From contig CANRVH010000013.1 of assembly GCA_947643225.1 (NCBI GenBank), positions 1-37,446 on the forward strand: a DNA stretch of 37,446 nt, in the 5' to 3' direction. The stretch is from an uncultured Clostridia bacterium. GTDB taxonomy: Bacteria > Bacillota_I > Bacilli_A > RF39 > UBA660. Every line of letters starts with the position of its first letter. The first letter of the stretch is position 1. A program made the position numbers and the translations under genes. The notes beneath the pieces were generated by a model. That model was not told the DNA's origin, did not search any database, and saw only the letters and a program-made list of their open reading frames with translations. Shown piece after piece: positions 23,347 to 31,459 of this stretch.

Positions 23347-25110
23347 CTAGTTATTTCTCAAATAATCAAATAATTTTTTTGCTGTTTCTTTGTTTAAAAT
23401 CTCCTCTAATTCTTCTAAAGAAGCTTCTTTTATCTTTTTAAAAGAACCAAATTTTTTTAGTAACTCTTTTCTTCTTACTTCCCCAATACCTGGTATCATG
23501 TCCAGTGTACTGACTAATAAGCCTTTAGATTTAATATTTCTATGATAAGTAATTGCAAAACGATGGACTTCTTCCTGGATTTTTGATAGATAGAGAAAAA
23601 GATTACTCGTAGATTCTATTTTTATTTCTTCCAAATTTTCGTTTAATAGATGATTGGTTCTATGTTTATTGTCTTTAACTAAACCAATTACGGGAATAGC
23701 AAGATTTAGGGATTTTAATATTTCCTTGCATACTTGAATTTGATTTTGACCACCATCTAAAACAATTAAATCCGGTTTATAAGACTCTTCCATAATAACT
23801 TTAAAATATCTTCTATAAAGTACTTCTTTCATTGCTGCAAGATCATCTTTAACCTTGGTTGAAATCTTATACTTACGATATAGATCTTTATTAGGTAAAA
23901 AATCATCAAAAACAACCATTCCTCCAACATAATAAGTACCAAATAAATGGGAATTATCAAATGACTCGATTCTTGATATTTTTTCTAATTTAAGGATACT
24001 AGCTAATTCTTTTAAAGCCTTTTTTCTCGCTTTTTCATCCTTTTCTAATGACTCTTCTATATTTTCCAAATTTTCTTTGGCATTTATGCTAGCTAAATCT
24101 AAAAGACTCTTAATTTTTCCTCGATATGGAACAGAGACTTTAATATTAAGATACTCTCCTAATAGTTTATAGTCGATATCTTTGGGTACATATAATTCTT
24201 TTGGCAATAGTCCTTGTTTTTCATAATATTTAATAATATATTCTATTAGTTCTTCATCAATATTTCCTAATGTTTGAAGAATATCTTTATGTCTACCATA
24301 TAATAAACCTTCTCTAACGAAGAATAGTTCAATAGATAGATAGTTCTTATCTTGATGATAATTTATTAAATCAAAATTAGCATTTTTATTCAAATCAATT
24401 TTTTGTTTTTTCAAAGTGATTTCAATATCTTCTAACATATTTTTTAATTCTAAGGCTTTTTCATAGTTTAGTGCTTCACTTGATTTTTTCATTTCTTCTT
24501 TTATTTTTTCTTCGATATGAGTACTATCTCCTTTTAAAAATGTAATAATCTCTTTTGAAATATTATCTATTCTTTCTTTTTCTATTTTTTTAGAACAATA
24601 TCCTAAACATTCACTAATATGATAGTATAGACATGGTGTTTTGGGAAGGTGTTCACACTTTCTTAGTGGATATATTCTATTAATCATATTAACCGTTTTT
24701 CTAGCAGCTGAGACATTAGGATATGGCCCATAAATATGATTCTTATTTTTTTTCCTTTTGATATTTCTTACTATTCTCAATCTTGGATAAGTTTCATTAG
24801 TTAGTTCAATATAGGGATAAGATTTATCATCTTTTAATAAAATATTGTATTTAGGATTGTATTTTTTGATTAGGGTTATTTCTAAAATTAAGGATTCTAA
24901 TTCTGATGATGTAACAATATATTCGAAATCATCTATACTTTCTACTAAAGATTTAGTTTTTCCTGTTAAAGTTCTAGTAAAATAACTTCTTAGTCTTCTT
25001 TGTAAATTTTTGGCTTTTCCAACATATATTATTATCCCTTCTTTATCTTTCATTTGATAACTACCTGGCTTTGTTGGAACGAGAGCTAGTTTTTCTTTAA
25101 AGTCCTTCAT
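23347..25110 (-). CDS. uvrC: Excinuclease ABC subunit C
   Basis: UvrC makes the dual incisions in nucleotide excision repair after UvrA and UvrB find damage. The 587-residue protein has the GIY-YIG nuclease domain at the start (PGSYQMKDKEGIIIYVGKAK then LQRRLRSYF), the zinc-type cysteines in CEHLPKTPCLYYHISECLGY, and the UVR motif near residue 200. The RNase-H-like nuclease domain follows (RIESFDNSHLFGTYYVGGMV, then LIVLDGGQNQIQ), and C-terminal helix-hairpin-helix motifs include MIPGIGEVRRKELLKKFGS. uvrA and uvrB are not in the window. I saw no LexA-type site upstream. Confidence 0.97.
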   Translation of the reverse strand: MKDFKEKLALVPTKPGSYQMKDKEGIIIYVGKAKNLQRRLRSYFTRTLTGKTKSLVESIDDFEYIVTSSELESLILEITLIKKYNPKYNILLKDDKSYPYIELTNETYPRLRIVRNIKRKKNKNHIYGPYPNVSAARKTVNMINRIYPLRKCEHLPKTPCLYYHISECLGYCSKKIEKERIDNISKEIITFLKGDSTHIEEKIKEEMKKSSEALNYEKALELKNMLEDIEITLKKQKIDLNKNANFDLINYHQDKNYLSIELFFVREGLLYGRHKDILQTLGNIDEELIEYIIKYYEKQGLLPKELYVPKDIDYKLLGEYLNIKVSVPYRGKIKSLLDLASINAKENLENIEESLEKDEKARKKALKELASILKLEKISRIESFDNSHLFGTYYVGGMVVFDDFLPNKDLYRKYKISTKVKDDLAAMKEVLYRRYFKVIMEESYKPDLIVLDGGQNQIQVCKEILKSLNLAIPVIGLVKDNKHRTNHLLNENLEEIKIESTSNLFLYLSKIQEEVHRFAITYHRNIKSKGLLVSTLDMIPGIGEVRRKELLKKFGSFKKIKEASLEELEEILNKETAKKLFDYLRNN

Positions 25111-25127
25111 TACTATTCACCTACTTT

Positions 25128-25156
25128 ATTATATCAAACTATCTACTTTTAGTAAA
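25128..25156 (-). promoter_or_regulatory. Probable promoter of uvrC
   Basis: On the minus strand TTTACT (25156-25151) and TATAAT (25133-25128) are 17 bases apart, 17 bases before the uvrC start codon. The closeness to the start implies a very short leader. Confidence 0.5.
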
Positions 25157-25300
25157 AGTGATTTTATATAGTTTTCGGACATTTTAATTTTTATATTATC
25201 AATTTTTTCACTATTCTAGCATAATGTATTGTTGTATTTTTTAATATTATAATAGTATAAATTTAGTTTTATTGTTTTATTATTATGGGAGATTTAATAT

Positions 25301-25799
25301 ATGGATTATCAATACTTTCAGAGTTACAAGAAATCATTTTATGCATGATTCTTGATACTCCTAGATGGAATTAGTTAGATTTTTAAATATGCTTATATCC
25401 AGTTTAAATAATAAAATTAAGAAATTGAGGGAACATAGTTTAATTTAATTTACAGAAAGAGGTACAAAAATTATTATCGTATTAATAATAAAGTCCTAAA
25501 GGATTACCTTAATTTTTTAGTAGATATAGAAAATAAAATAAATTTAGGACAAGAAAAAACTTTTTTCTAAAAAAGTAGTACTATTATTAATAAAGAATAT
25601 CTTAAGCTTGTTAACGTCTAATAATGCATAAATACTATCAGATAATTTTGATTTTATTCACATTTGCTTTTCTAGAACTAAGTTTATTCAGATTCTTTAC
25701 CTGTTAAATATTTGTGAACTTGATAATAAAATTGGATTATTAAAATGTTTTAAAGAGGTCTGTCTTTATTTAAATAAAGAATATAATAATCAAAATTAA
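25301..25799 (+). pseudogene. Decayed plus-strand gene of unknown identity
   Basis: This 500-base stretch between uvrC and yqeY has no intact gene but clear coding traces on the plus strand. An ATG at 25301 behind GGGAG gives MDYQYFQSYKKSFYA then a stop. Further pieces in shifting frames read MELVRFLNMLISSLNNKIKK (from 25365), NYYRINNKVLKDYLNFLVDI, STIINKEYLKLVNV and DNFDFIHICFSRTKFIQILY, ending at 25799. Together they suggest a former helical protein of about 160 residues. At least four stops or frameshifts have accumulated. I do not recognise a family. Confidence 0.55.
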
Positions 25800-25814
25800 G
25801 ACGATCCCTTTATG

Positions 25815-25840
25815 ATAAAATAAAAAGATCATAGGATCTT
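25815..25840 (-). terminator. Intrinsic terminator after yqeY
   Basis: On the minus strand AAGATC and GATCTT pair around CTAT and are followed by TTTATTTTAT. The stem begins at the yqeY stop codon. Confidence 0.7.
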
Positions 25841-26276
25841 AACTTAATTTACTTTTAATTTTTGCACTAATCTTGCTCATATCATATCGTCCTTTTACTT
25901 TTGGTGTTACTTCGTTCATTACCATGCCCATATCACGCATGGATTCAGGTTTTAATTTTTGGAAGGCCTCTTCTAATATTTGATCCACATCATCTTCTGT
26001 TATAGGTTCTGGAAGATACTCTCTTATTATTTCTAGTTCTTTTCGTGCTTTTTCGATTAGATCTTCTCTATTCCCTTTTTCAAATTCTTTAATTGAGTCA
26101 TTTAATAATTTCACTTGCTTTGATGCTACTTCTATAATTAAATCATCATTTATTTCTCTCTTTTTATCAATATGTTCTTTATCTGCCGATGCTTTTATTT
26201 GTCTAATTGTTGTTAATCTTTCTTTATCTTTTTCTTTCATTGCTACAATCATATCTTTTTTTAGTTTCTCTAACAT
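25839..26276 (-). CDS. yqeY: GatB/YqeY domain protein
   Basis: This 145-residue helical protein has the YqeY layout: LEKLKKDMIVAMKEKDKERL then TTIRQIKASADKEHID, and the C-terminal helical domain ending MGMVMNEVTPKVKGRYDMSK. The C-terminal part resembles the tRNA-binding tail of GatB, so a tRNA-related role is supposed, but the function is not established. In Bacillus yqeY directly follows rpsU; here a histidine kinase gene lies between, only ten bases upstream of yqeY. Confidence 0.94.
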   Translation of the reverse strand: MLEKLKKDMIVAMKEKDKERLTTIRQIKASADKEHIDKKREINDDLIIEVASKQVKLLNDSIKEFEKGNREDLIEKARKELEIIREYLPEPITEDDVDQILEEAFQKLKPESMRDMGMVMNEVTPKVKGRYDMSKISAKIKSKLS

Positions 26277-26286
26277 TTTCTTCTCC

Positions 26287-28116
26287 TTATCTAAATATTT
26301 TTTTCATTACACGATCTAGTTCTTTTTTCTCTATTGGTTTAGCAATATATTCATCAAAGCCATCTTGAAGCAAATATTTTTCTTTCATTCCATCTATTGC
26401 ATTGGCTGTTAGCATTACAGTCGGGGTCTGAAAATTAGAATTTTGTTTTAATCTTTTATAAGTTTCTACTCCACTCATATTTGGCATCATATCATCCATT
26501 AAAATTAAGTCATAAGCTTCTCCTGATGCTATTTTTTCTATACAATCTGTTCCACTTAGAACAGACTCTACTTCTACATTGTATCTTTTTAATAAACGTT
26601 CTGCTACTTTGATATTTAATTTATTATCATCTACAATTAGGACTCGCTTGTCACCCATTTCTTTGATTTCTTCTTCTCTTTTATTTTCTAGGCTAGTATT
26701 TTTAGTCATATATACGATTTCCTGATCTATCGCAACGGTATATTTGCGCCCTCTTCCATATACATTTTGAGCAACTATTGTACCTCCCATTAGATCCACT
26801 AATTTTTTTGTTGTTATAAGAGATGATGTTATTCCTTCTAGTAAATCTTCTTCTATATTATTGTTTTCTTTATCTAAAAATATTTTTTCTAATTTCTCTT
26901 TTTTGATTGTTCCTCCTGTATCTTCTAAAGAAATAATCAATCTACAAATATTATTTTTATTCACTGAAGTAACATTGAATTCTATATATCCTATTTTTGT
27001 TCTTTCTATTGAATTGGCAAGTAAATTTAATAATATTTGTCGTAAAATGACATAGTCTCCATATAATGCTTCTGGTAATGTTGTATCAAAACAGGTTCTT
27101 AATTCTACCTTATTTTTGATTATAATTTCTTTAGAAAAATCTACTAATTCTGCTAACATTGTTACTAGATCATATCTTTTCTTTACAATATTAATTCTTT
27201 TGGACTCTAGTTTTGAAATATCTAAAATTCCATTTACTACTTGCAATAAATTTGTTACAGAAGAAGAAATATTTGCTAAGTCACTTTTTGCTTCTTTATC
27301 TAGCTTTCTATCTGAAAGTGAATCTGTGAAACCAATAATTGTTGTAAGGGGAGTTCTTATTTCGTGAGAAATTTCGTGTAAAAACTCAGTTTTGGCTCTA
27401 TTTGCTTCCTCCGCTCTTTGTTTAGCATCACTTAATTCGTCAATTATTTTTAAATCTGGATTTTCGATTGTAAAATATAATAGAAATGTAATAAATGTTT
27501 CTACTGGTGTTGTTAATAATAATTCTGGATATTTATATTGGATATATATTATAATAGGAAAAATGATTGTATATCCTATTAGGGGAATAAATTTATTCTT
27601 TTGGATATTTTTATAACCTATTAACATAAATAGCAAGCTAGCTATAATACAAATCGAACTCATTATTGCACATAATAAACTACTTGGTCCATAAGAATAT
27701 ACTGAGTTTAGATTTGCATTATTATAATATAATGGTAATACTAATAATGCAAATGCTACTACTAAATATATTTTTAGAAAAATTCCTCTAATTTTTTTAT
27801 ATAATTCCTTATTATTAAATCTTAAATTAATTCTTTTTTTAAAAGAAATTAAAAAAGTATAATAAGCAAACAAGCTCAGCCAGGTTAATAAAAGTACTAA
27901 ATAAGTTTTATTGATGATGGGGGTAAGAATGGGAAATTTTTCATGATTTAGTGTAACTAAATAACAAAAAAGTTCTAAAATTAAACTAATAAAATTAATT
28001 ATTGCTAGTGTAGAATATACTTTATTTTCTAAAGTGTTTAATCTTCTTTTTGAAAAGAAGACGATTATAAGCAACGCACTATAAAACATACTACATATAA
28101 TAAAAGACGAACTCAT
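26287..28116 (-). CDS. Hybrid histidine kinase with 7-helix membrane sensor
   Basis: Seven or so transmembrane helices fill residues 5-220 and form a 7TM-type sensor. A short linker with ELSDAKQRAEEANRAKTEFL leads to the dimerization domain with phospho-acceptor His251 (HEISHEIRTPLTTI), then an ATP-binding domain (LLNLLANSIERTKIG as N box; EDTGG and LVDLMGGTI as G boxes). A C-terminal receiver domain (RVLIVDDNKLNIKVAERLL, then DLILMDDMMPNMSGVE with the phospho-acceptor Asp, and the final Lys in YIAKPIEKKEL) follows. No DNA-binding output is attached, so phosphate is probably passed to another protein. The start is ATG 28116, six bases after GGAGG. It sits between rpsU and yqeY and probably shares a transcript with yqeY. 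Confidence 0.92.
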   Translation of the reverse strand: MSSSFIICSMFYSALLIIVFFSKRRLNTLENKVYSTLAIINFISLILELFCYLVTLNHEKFPILTPIINKTYLVLLLTWLSLFAYYTFLISFKKRINLRFNNKELYKKIRGIFLKIYLVVAFALLVLPLYYNNANLNSVYSYGPSSLLCAIMSSICIIASLLFMLIGYKNIQKNKFIPLIGYTIIFPIIIYIQYKYPELLLTTPVETFITFLLYFTIENPDLKIIDELSDAKQRAEEANRAKTEFLHEISHEIRTPLTTIIGFTDSLSDRKLDKEAKSDLANISSSVTNLLQVVNGILDISKLESKRINIVKKRYDLVTMLAELVDFSKEIIIKNKVELRTCFDTTLPEALYGDYVILRQILLNLLANSIERTKIGYIEFNVTSVNKNNICRLIISLEDTGGTIKKEKLEKIFLDKENNNIEEDLLEGITSSLITTKKLVDLMGGTIVAQNVYGRGRKYTVAIDQEIVYMTKNTSLENKREEEIKEMGDKRVLIVDDNKLNIKVAERLLKRYNVEVESVLSGTDCIEKIASGEAYDLILMDDMMPNMSGVETYKRLKQNSNFQTPTVMLTANAIDGMKEKYLLQDGFDEYIAKPIEKKELDRVMKKIFR

Positions 28117-28163
28117 AAACAACCTCCATATATCTTTTTATTCTTTATCTTTCTTCTATTATA

Positions 28164-28192
28164 TATTAAACTTACTCTATTTTACAAGTCAA
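28164..28192 (-). promoter_or_regulatory. Possible promoter of the kinase-yqeY pair
   Basis: On the minus strand TTGACT (28192-28187) and TTAATA (28169-28164) are 17 bases apart, directly downstream of the rpsU terminator. Confidence 0.4.
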
Positions 28193-28193
28193 A

Positions 28194-28224
28194 AATAAAA
28201 GTTGTCAATTTGACAACTTTTATT
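28194..28224 (-). terminator. Strong terminator after rpsU
   Basis: A perfect 14-bp stem (28194-28207 with 28211-28224, core GTTGTCA/TGACAAC) with a three-base loop is followed by T-rich sequence on the minus strand. It includes the last base or two of the rpsU stop and should separate rpsU from the kinase gene. Confidence 0.85.
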
Positions 28225-28423
28225 AATCTTTATCTCGATTTGATTTATTTCTTTTTCTTGAGTTTTTGATTCCTTCTTTTTTTGCTTTTCTTCTTCTTAC
28301 TCCTGGTTTATCGTAGCATTCTCTTTTTTTGCATTCTGAAGGGACTCCGTCTCTTGCGACCTTTTGCTTAAATTTTCTTAAAGCCATATCTAAGTTACCA
28401 TTCTTCACAGTTACTTGTGTCAT
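28223..28423 (-). CDS. rpsU: 30S ribosomal protein S21
   Basis: S21 is a small, very basic protein of the 30S platform that helps mRNA binding. The 66-residue sequence has the family pattern: QVTVKNGNLDMALRKFKQKV, GVPSECKKRECYDKPG, then a Lys/Arg-rich tail. It has its own promoter, a GGGAGG site and its own terminator. Confidence 0.96.
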   Translation of the reverse strand: MTQVTVKNGNLDMALRKFKQKVARDGVPSECKKRECYDKPGVRRRKAKKEGIKNSRKRNKSNRDKD

Positions 28424-28456
28424 ATTTTCTCCCTCCCTTCATCAATAACTACTAGA

Positions 28457-28485
28457 ATTATAACAAATTTAGAAATATTATTCAA
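28457..28485 (-). promoter_or_regulatory. Sigma-A promoter of rpsU
   Basis: On the minus strand TTGAAT (28485-28480) and TATAAT (28462-28457) are exactly 17 bases apart, about 33 bases before the start codon. Confidence 0.8.
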
Positions 28486-28581
28486 CAAAAATATACAAAA
28501 ATTTACATCTTTTCATTAAATTGATGCTTCTATTCTCTACTTTAGAATATTATCTGTCCTTTTTAACCAAGATTATTAGGT

Positions 28582-28749
28582 TTATTTTAAAGGACACATA
28601 TTCTGATCCACAATTCTTCTAATTGATGAACCTACTCCTGTTCCTGCATCATGCAACACTTTTATTATATTAGTGAATGCATTGATTAATGTTCCAGATA
28701 TAGTCGTTCCTCCTCTTATATCATTCAAATTTTTTTGTGATAATCTTAT
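28582..28749 (-). pseudogene. Second double-glycine peptide, start codon ATA
   Basis: Directly behind the first peptide gene, in another frame, 55 codons encode a second bacteriocin-type precursor. The leader IRLSQKNLNDIRGG has the usual Leu/hydrophobic pattern and ends in Gly-Gly. The 41-residue core starts TTISGTLINAFTNIIKVLHD, contains GTGVGSS, and ends with a Cys three residues before the C-terminal Lys. The first codon is ATA, overlapping the TAA stop of peptide 1 as ATAA. In tight operons one expects ATGA there; a single G-to-A change would keep the stop and destroy the start. No other ATG, GTG or TTG gives a full leader, and no Shine-Dalgarno is seen. The gene is therefore silent, or weakly translated by coupling from a rare start. 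Confidence 0.6.
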
Positions 28750-28895
28750 GGTGTATTGTTACAAGATTTTGGATGAGTATATCCTTCTATTATTCCTGAT
28801 ATGAATATAGCTATTGCTGAGGTAATCACATATGCCCAAACCGAAACCTCTCCTCCTATTATATTTTCTAATTCTTTTTCTTCTATTTTTTGCAT
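28746..28895 (-). CDS. Double-glycine-leader bacteriocin-like peptide
   Basis: This 49-residue precursor starts at ATG 28895, one base overlapping the stop of the upstream gene (TAATG), behind AAGGAGG. The leader MQKIEEKELENIIGG (15 residues) is a textbook double-glycine leader with acidic residues and hydrophobics at the positions read by C39 peptidases. The predicted mature peptide of 34 residues begins EVSVWAYVITSAIAIFISGI. It has one long hydrophobic helix with an SxxxxxxSGxxxG-like small-residue face, then a polar tail EGYTHPKSCNNTP with a single Cys. This fits a class II pore-forming bacteriocin, perhaps half of a two-peptide system. It could instead be a signalling peptide; no regulator is encoded beside it. 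No immunity gene is obvious. Confidence 0.85.
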   Translation of the reverse strand: MQKIEEKELENIIGGEVSVWAYVITSAIAIFISGIIEGYTHPKSCNNTP

Positions 28896-29290
28896 TATTC
28901 CTCCTTCCAACAATCAAAGAATAAGTTTATCATTCTCTCCTTTTTATTAAAAATGCTAATATTTAGTAAATTCTTATTTGTGATACCATTTATTTTTAAT
29001 AAAATTTGATGATAGTAAACTTTTTTCCTTTGGTAAATGTTTTTTGTTGTGGATATGATTTCTATTTTTGTTTTTTTAGAATTTAAGTAGATATAATTAT
29101 TTTTTTCAATTTGTTTCAATTCTTTTGTAGTTATTACTATTTCTACTATATTATCTAATATGTAAGAAGCGTTTATTTTAGTATATTCATTGTAATCTTT
29201 TATAAAAAGCATTGTCAAAAGTAGAATAAAAATTGTTATTGTAAATACATTTATTGTAAATAACAATTGATATTTTTTATATCTTTTCAT
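28895..29290 (-). CDS. Small membrane accessory protein of bacteriocin export
   Basis: A single transmembrane helix (about 9-30) is followed by 100 residues predicted outside the cell and rich in beta strands (DNIVEIVITTKELKQIEKNN, then VYYHQILLKINGITNKN). This looks like a shortened HlyD-type accessory (membrane-fusion) protein as found beside C39-peptidase exporters, in which long coiled-coil arms are missing. The gene overlaps the exporter by 14 bases and the peptide gene by one, so all are co-translated. An immunity function is the main alternative. Assignment rests on context and layout, not on a clear motif. Confidence 0.65.
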   Translation of the reverse strand: MKRYKKYQLLFTINVFTITIFILLLTMLFIKDYNEYTKINASYILDNIVEIVITTKELKQIEKNNYIYLNSKKTKIEIISTTKNIYQRKKVYYHQILLKINGITNKNLLNISIFNKKERMINLFFDCWKEE

Positions 29291-31346
29291 GTATTTTTCC
29301 GCCTTTTAATGTAAGTATTCTATCAAATAGATTAGTACATGTTAATCTATGACTAATTACGATTACTGTTTTATCTTTTAAATAGACTAAAATATTTTTT
29401 AAAATTTCTTGTTCCTTCTCCATATCGATTTGATTTAATGCTTCATCGAAAATATAAATATCACTATCTTTCATAATCGATCTAGCGAGAATAATTCTTT
29501 GTTTTTCTCCTCCGCTAAAATTCTCACCTTGTTCTTCAATCATTTTTGAATATCCCAAATTTTTATCTAATAACTCGTCTACTTTTACTAGTTTGCATAT
29601 CTTATCTAGTTTTTCTTCATTTTCATCATTAAAGATAATATTGTCTTTAATCGAACCAGTGAATAAGTTTTCTTGTTGGGAAGTATAGGTTATTTTTCTC
29701 CTTATTGTATCTAGATGATAATGTGTTATGTCAATGTTGTTAATTGAAATAAAACCATAATTTATATCAATAAAACCGCTTAATATTTTCATCAATGTAC
29801 TTTTTCCGATTCCACTTTCTCCTGTAAAAAATATCTTATCTTTCTTTTTAATTGTTAAATTCAGCCTGTTAAATATCTTGTTGTATCCATAACTATATGT
29901 TAAGTTCCTTATTTTTATTGTCCCGTTTAGCTTATATTTTTGAAAATATTCTAGGCAATTGAAATTTTCTTGTTTTATCATAAATAAATCTTCTATTCTA
30001 TATTTTGATACTTTATACTTATGATACTCCTTATATAACGATAAAATATTTTGATAAGATGAAAGATAATATGATAAAATACTTTGAAAGACAATTAAAC
30101 TACTTATACTTAATCTATTTTTTATAATTAAATTCGCCCCTGTTGTTAATAGTAATATTGTAAAAATATCATTGGTTAATAAATTTAAAAAGTTATTAAT
30201 TAAAATTAAGTTGTTCAATTTATATGTTTTATCTAAAAATATTTGATATTCTTTAAGAAAATAATTTAACTTCTTTTTTTCAATATGTAAACTTTTAATT
30301 GTATTCATTGAATTTATATTTTCAAATAAAATAGAGTTAATTTTATCACAATTTTGTAAATATTTACTTGTTATCTTTATTGTGGGTTTATTTAGTATAA
30401 CTTCTAATATAAAGAGAACAAAACTTAATAATATTGTAATTATTCCTAATTTATGATTAATAGAAAATAGGATATAAATAAAAGTAATCATTAATATGGA
30501 GTCAATAATAAAGTAAGAGAAAAATTTTGTTAAAAATGATTTAATAACTTCTAAATCTTTAATCCTTGATATTACCTCCCCTGTTGTTCTATTTTTATAG
30601 TATAAGTATGGTAATAGCATCAATTTCTTTAAGACCTGTTTTGTTAATTTTTCCTCTAATATTTCACTCCATTTTAGAAGAGTTAGATTTTTTAAATACA
30701 GTGTTATTTCTTTTATTACTAAAATAATCAACATTACTTTACTAATTAAAAAAACGTTTTGAATTATATTATAATTTATTGCTTTATTTAATAATAATTT
30801 AAAATAAAAAGCAGAACTGATATTTAAAAAAAAGTAAATAATGGTTAATAGTAAGATGTAAGGAATATATTTTTTATTATTTTTGATAAAATCTATTATC
30901 CAATTACTTACTAATTTCTTTTTCTCTAAATTAATTATCTTCTTTGTTGGTTTTAAATAAATAAAGTTATTACTTGTCATTAAATTAAATTCAGAAAATG
31001 ATATTTTTTTCTTTCCTATTGCTGGATCCATAATTAAAAGTTCTTTTCTTAGATTATTAATTTCATAAATTACAATAAAATGTTGATAACTTTTATTCAT
31101 AATAACATGACTAATTATTGGTAATATTTCTTGATTTATATCTGATATGCTCATTTTCATCCCATAAGAATTAAATCCTACTTTAATCGCCGCTTCAACA
31201 AGACTATAGGCACTTACTCCGTTTTTTGTTGTGTTGGTTAATTCCCTTAACAATTCTAGAGAAATATTTCCTTGATAATGTCTTATAATTGATAAAAGAC
31301 AACAAACTCCACAATCTTTTAATCCTTCTTGTCTAACGACTTTCAT
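29277..31346 (-). CDS. Peptidase-containing ABC exporter (C39 family)
   Basis: This 689-residue protein cleaves double-glycine leaders and exports the mature peptide. The C39 peptidase domain (1-125) has Cys12 (GLKDCGVCC), His89 (YQHFIVIYE) and Asp107 (LLIMDPAIGK). The membrane domain spans about 160-430 with six helices. The ATPase has Walker A GESGIGKS (509-516), Q-loop near 557, signature SGGEKQ (611-616), Walker B YIFDEA (631-636) and the H-loop His666. All catalytic residues are present. The start is ATG 31346 behind GGGAGGTG; a longer frame to 31430 has no good start signal. It opens the operon exporter, accessory, peptide(s). A weak promoter (TTAACA, 18, TATGAA) may overlap the preceding terminator. 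Confidence 0.94.
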   Translation of the reverse strand: MKVVRQEGLKDCGVCCLLSIIRHYQGNISLELLRELTNTTKNGVSAYSLVEAAIKVGFNSYGMKMSISDINQEILPIISHVIMNKSYQHFIVIYEINNLRKELLIMDPAIGKKKISFSEFNLMTSNNFIYLKPTKKIINLEKKKLVSNWIIDFIKNNKKYIPYILLLTIIYFFLNISSAFYFKLLLNKAINYNIIQNVFLISKVMLIILVIKEITLYLKNLTLLKWSEILEEKLTKQVLKKLMLLPYLYYKNRTTGEVISRIKDLEVIKSFLTKFFSYFIIDSILMITFIYILFSINHKLGIITILLSFVLFILEVILNKPTIKITSKYLQNCDKINSILFENINSMNTIKSLHIEKKKLNYFLKEYQIFLDKTYKLNNLILINNFLNLLTNDIFTILLLTTGANLIIKNRLSISSLIVFQSILSYYLSSYQNILSLYKEYHKYKVSKYRIEDLFMIKQENFNCLEYFQKYKLNGTIKIRNLTYSYGYNKIFNRLNLTIKKKDKIFFTGESGIGKSTLMKILSGFIDINYGFISINNIDITHYHLDTIRRKITYTSQQENLFTGSIKDNIIFNDENEEKLDKICKLVKVDELLDKNLGYSKMIEEQGENFSGGEKQRIILARSIMKDSDIYIFDEALNQIDMEKEQEILKNILVYLKDKTVIVISHRLTCTNLFDRILTLKGGKIHEKI

Positions 31347-31414
31347 TTTTTCACCTCCCACTATTATTATTCGAGGTATATTTTTTATTTCATAGATAGA
31401 AATCGATAAAATTG

Positions 31415-31446
31415 TTAAAAAAACAATCAAATAATCTTGATTGTTT
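31415..31446 (-). terminator. Terminator after the S66 peptidase gene
   Basis: On the minus strand AAACAATCAA pairs with TTGATTGTTT (10 bp) around six bases and runs into TTTTAAC. It separates the S66 gene from the bacteriocin operon. Confidence 0.8.
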
Positions 31447-31459
31447 TGGTAAATAAATT

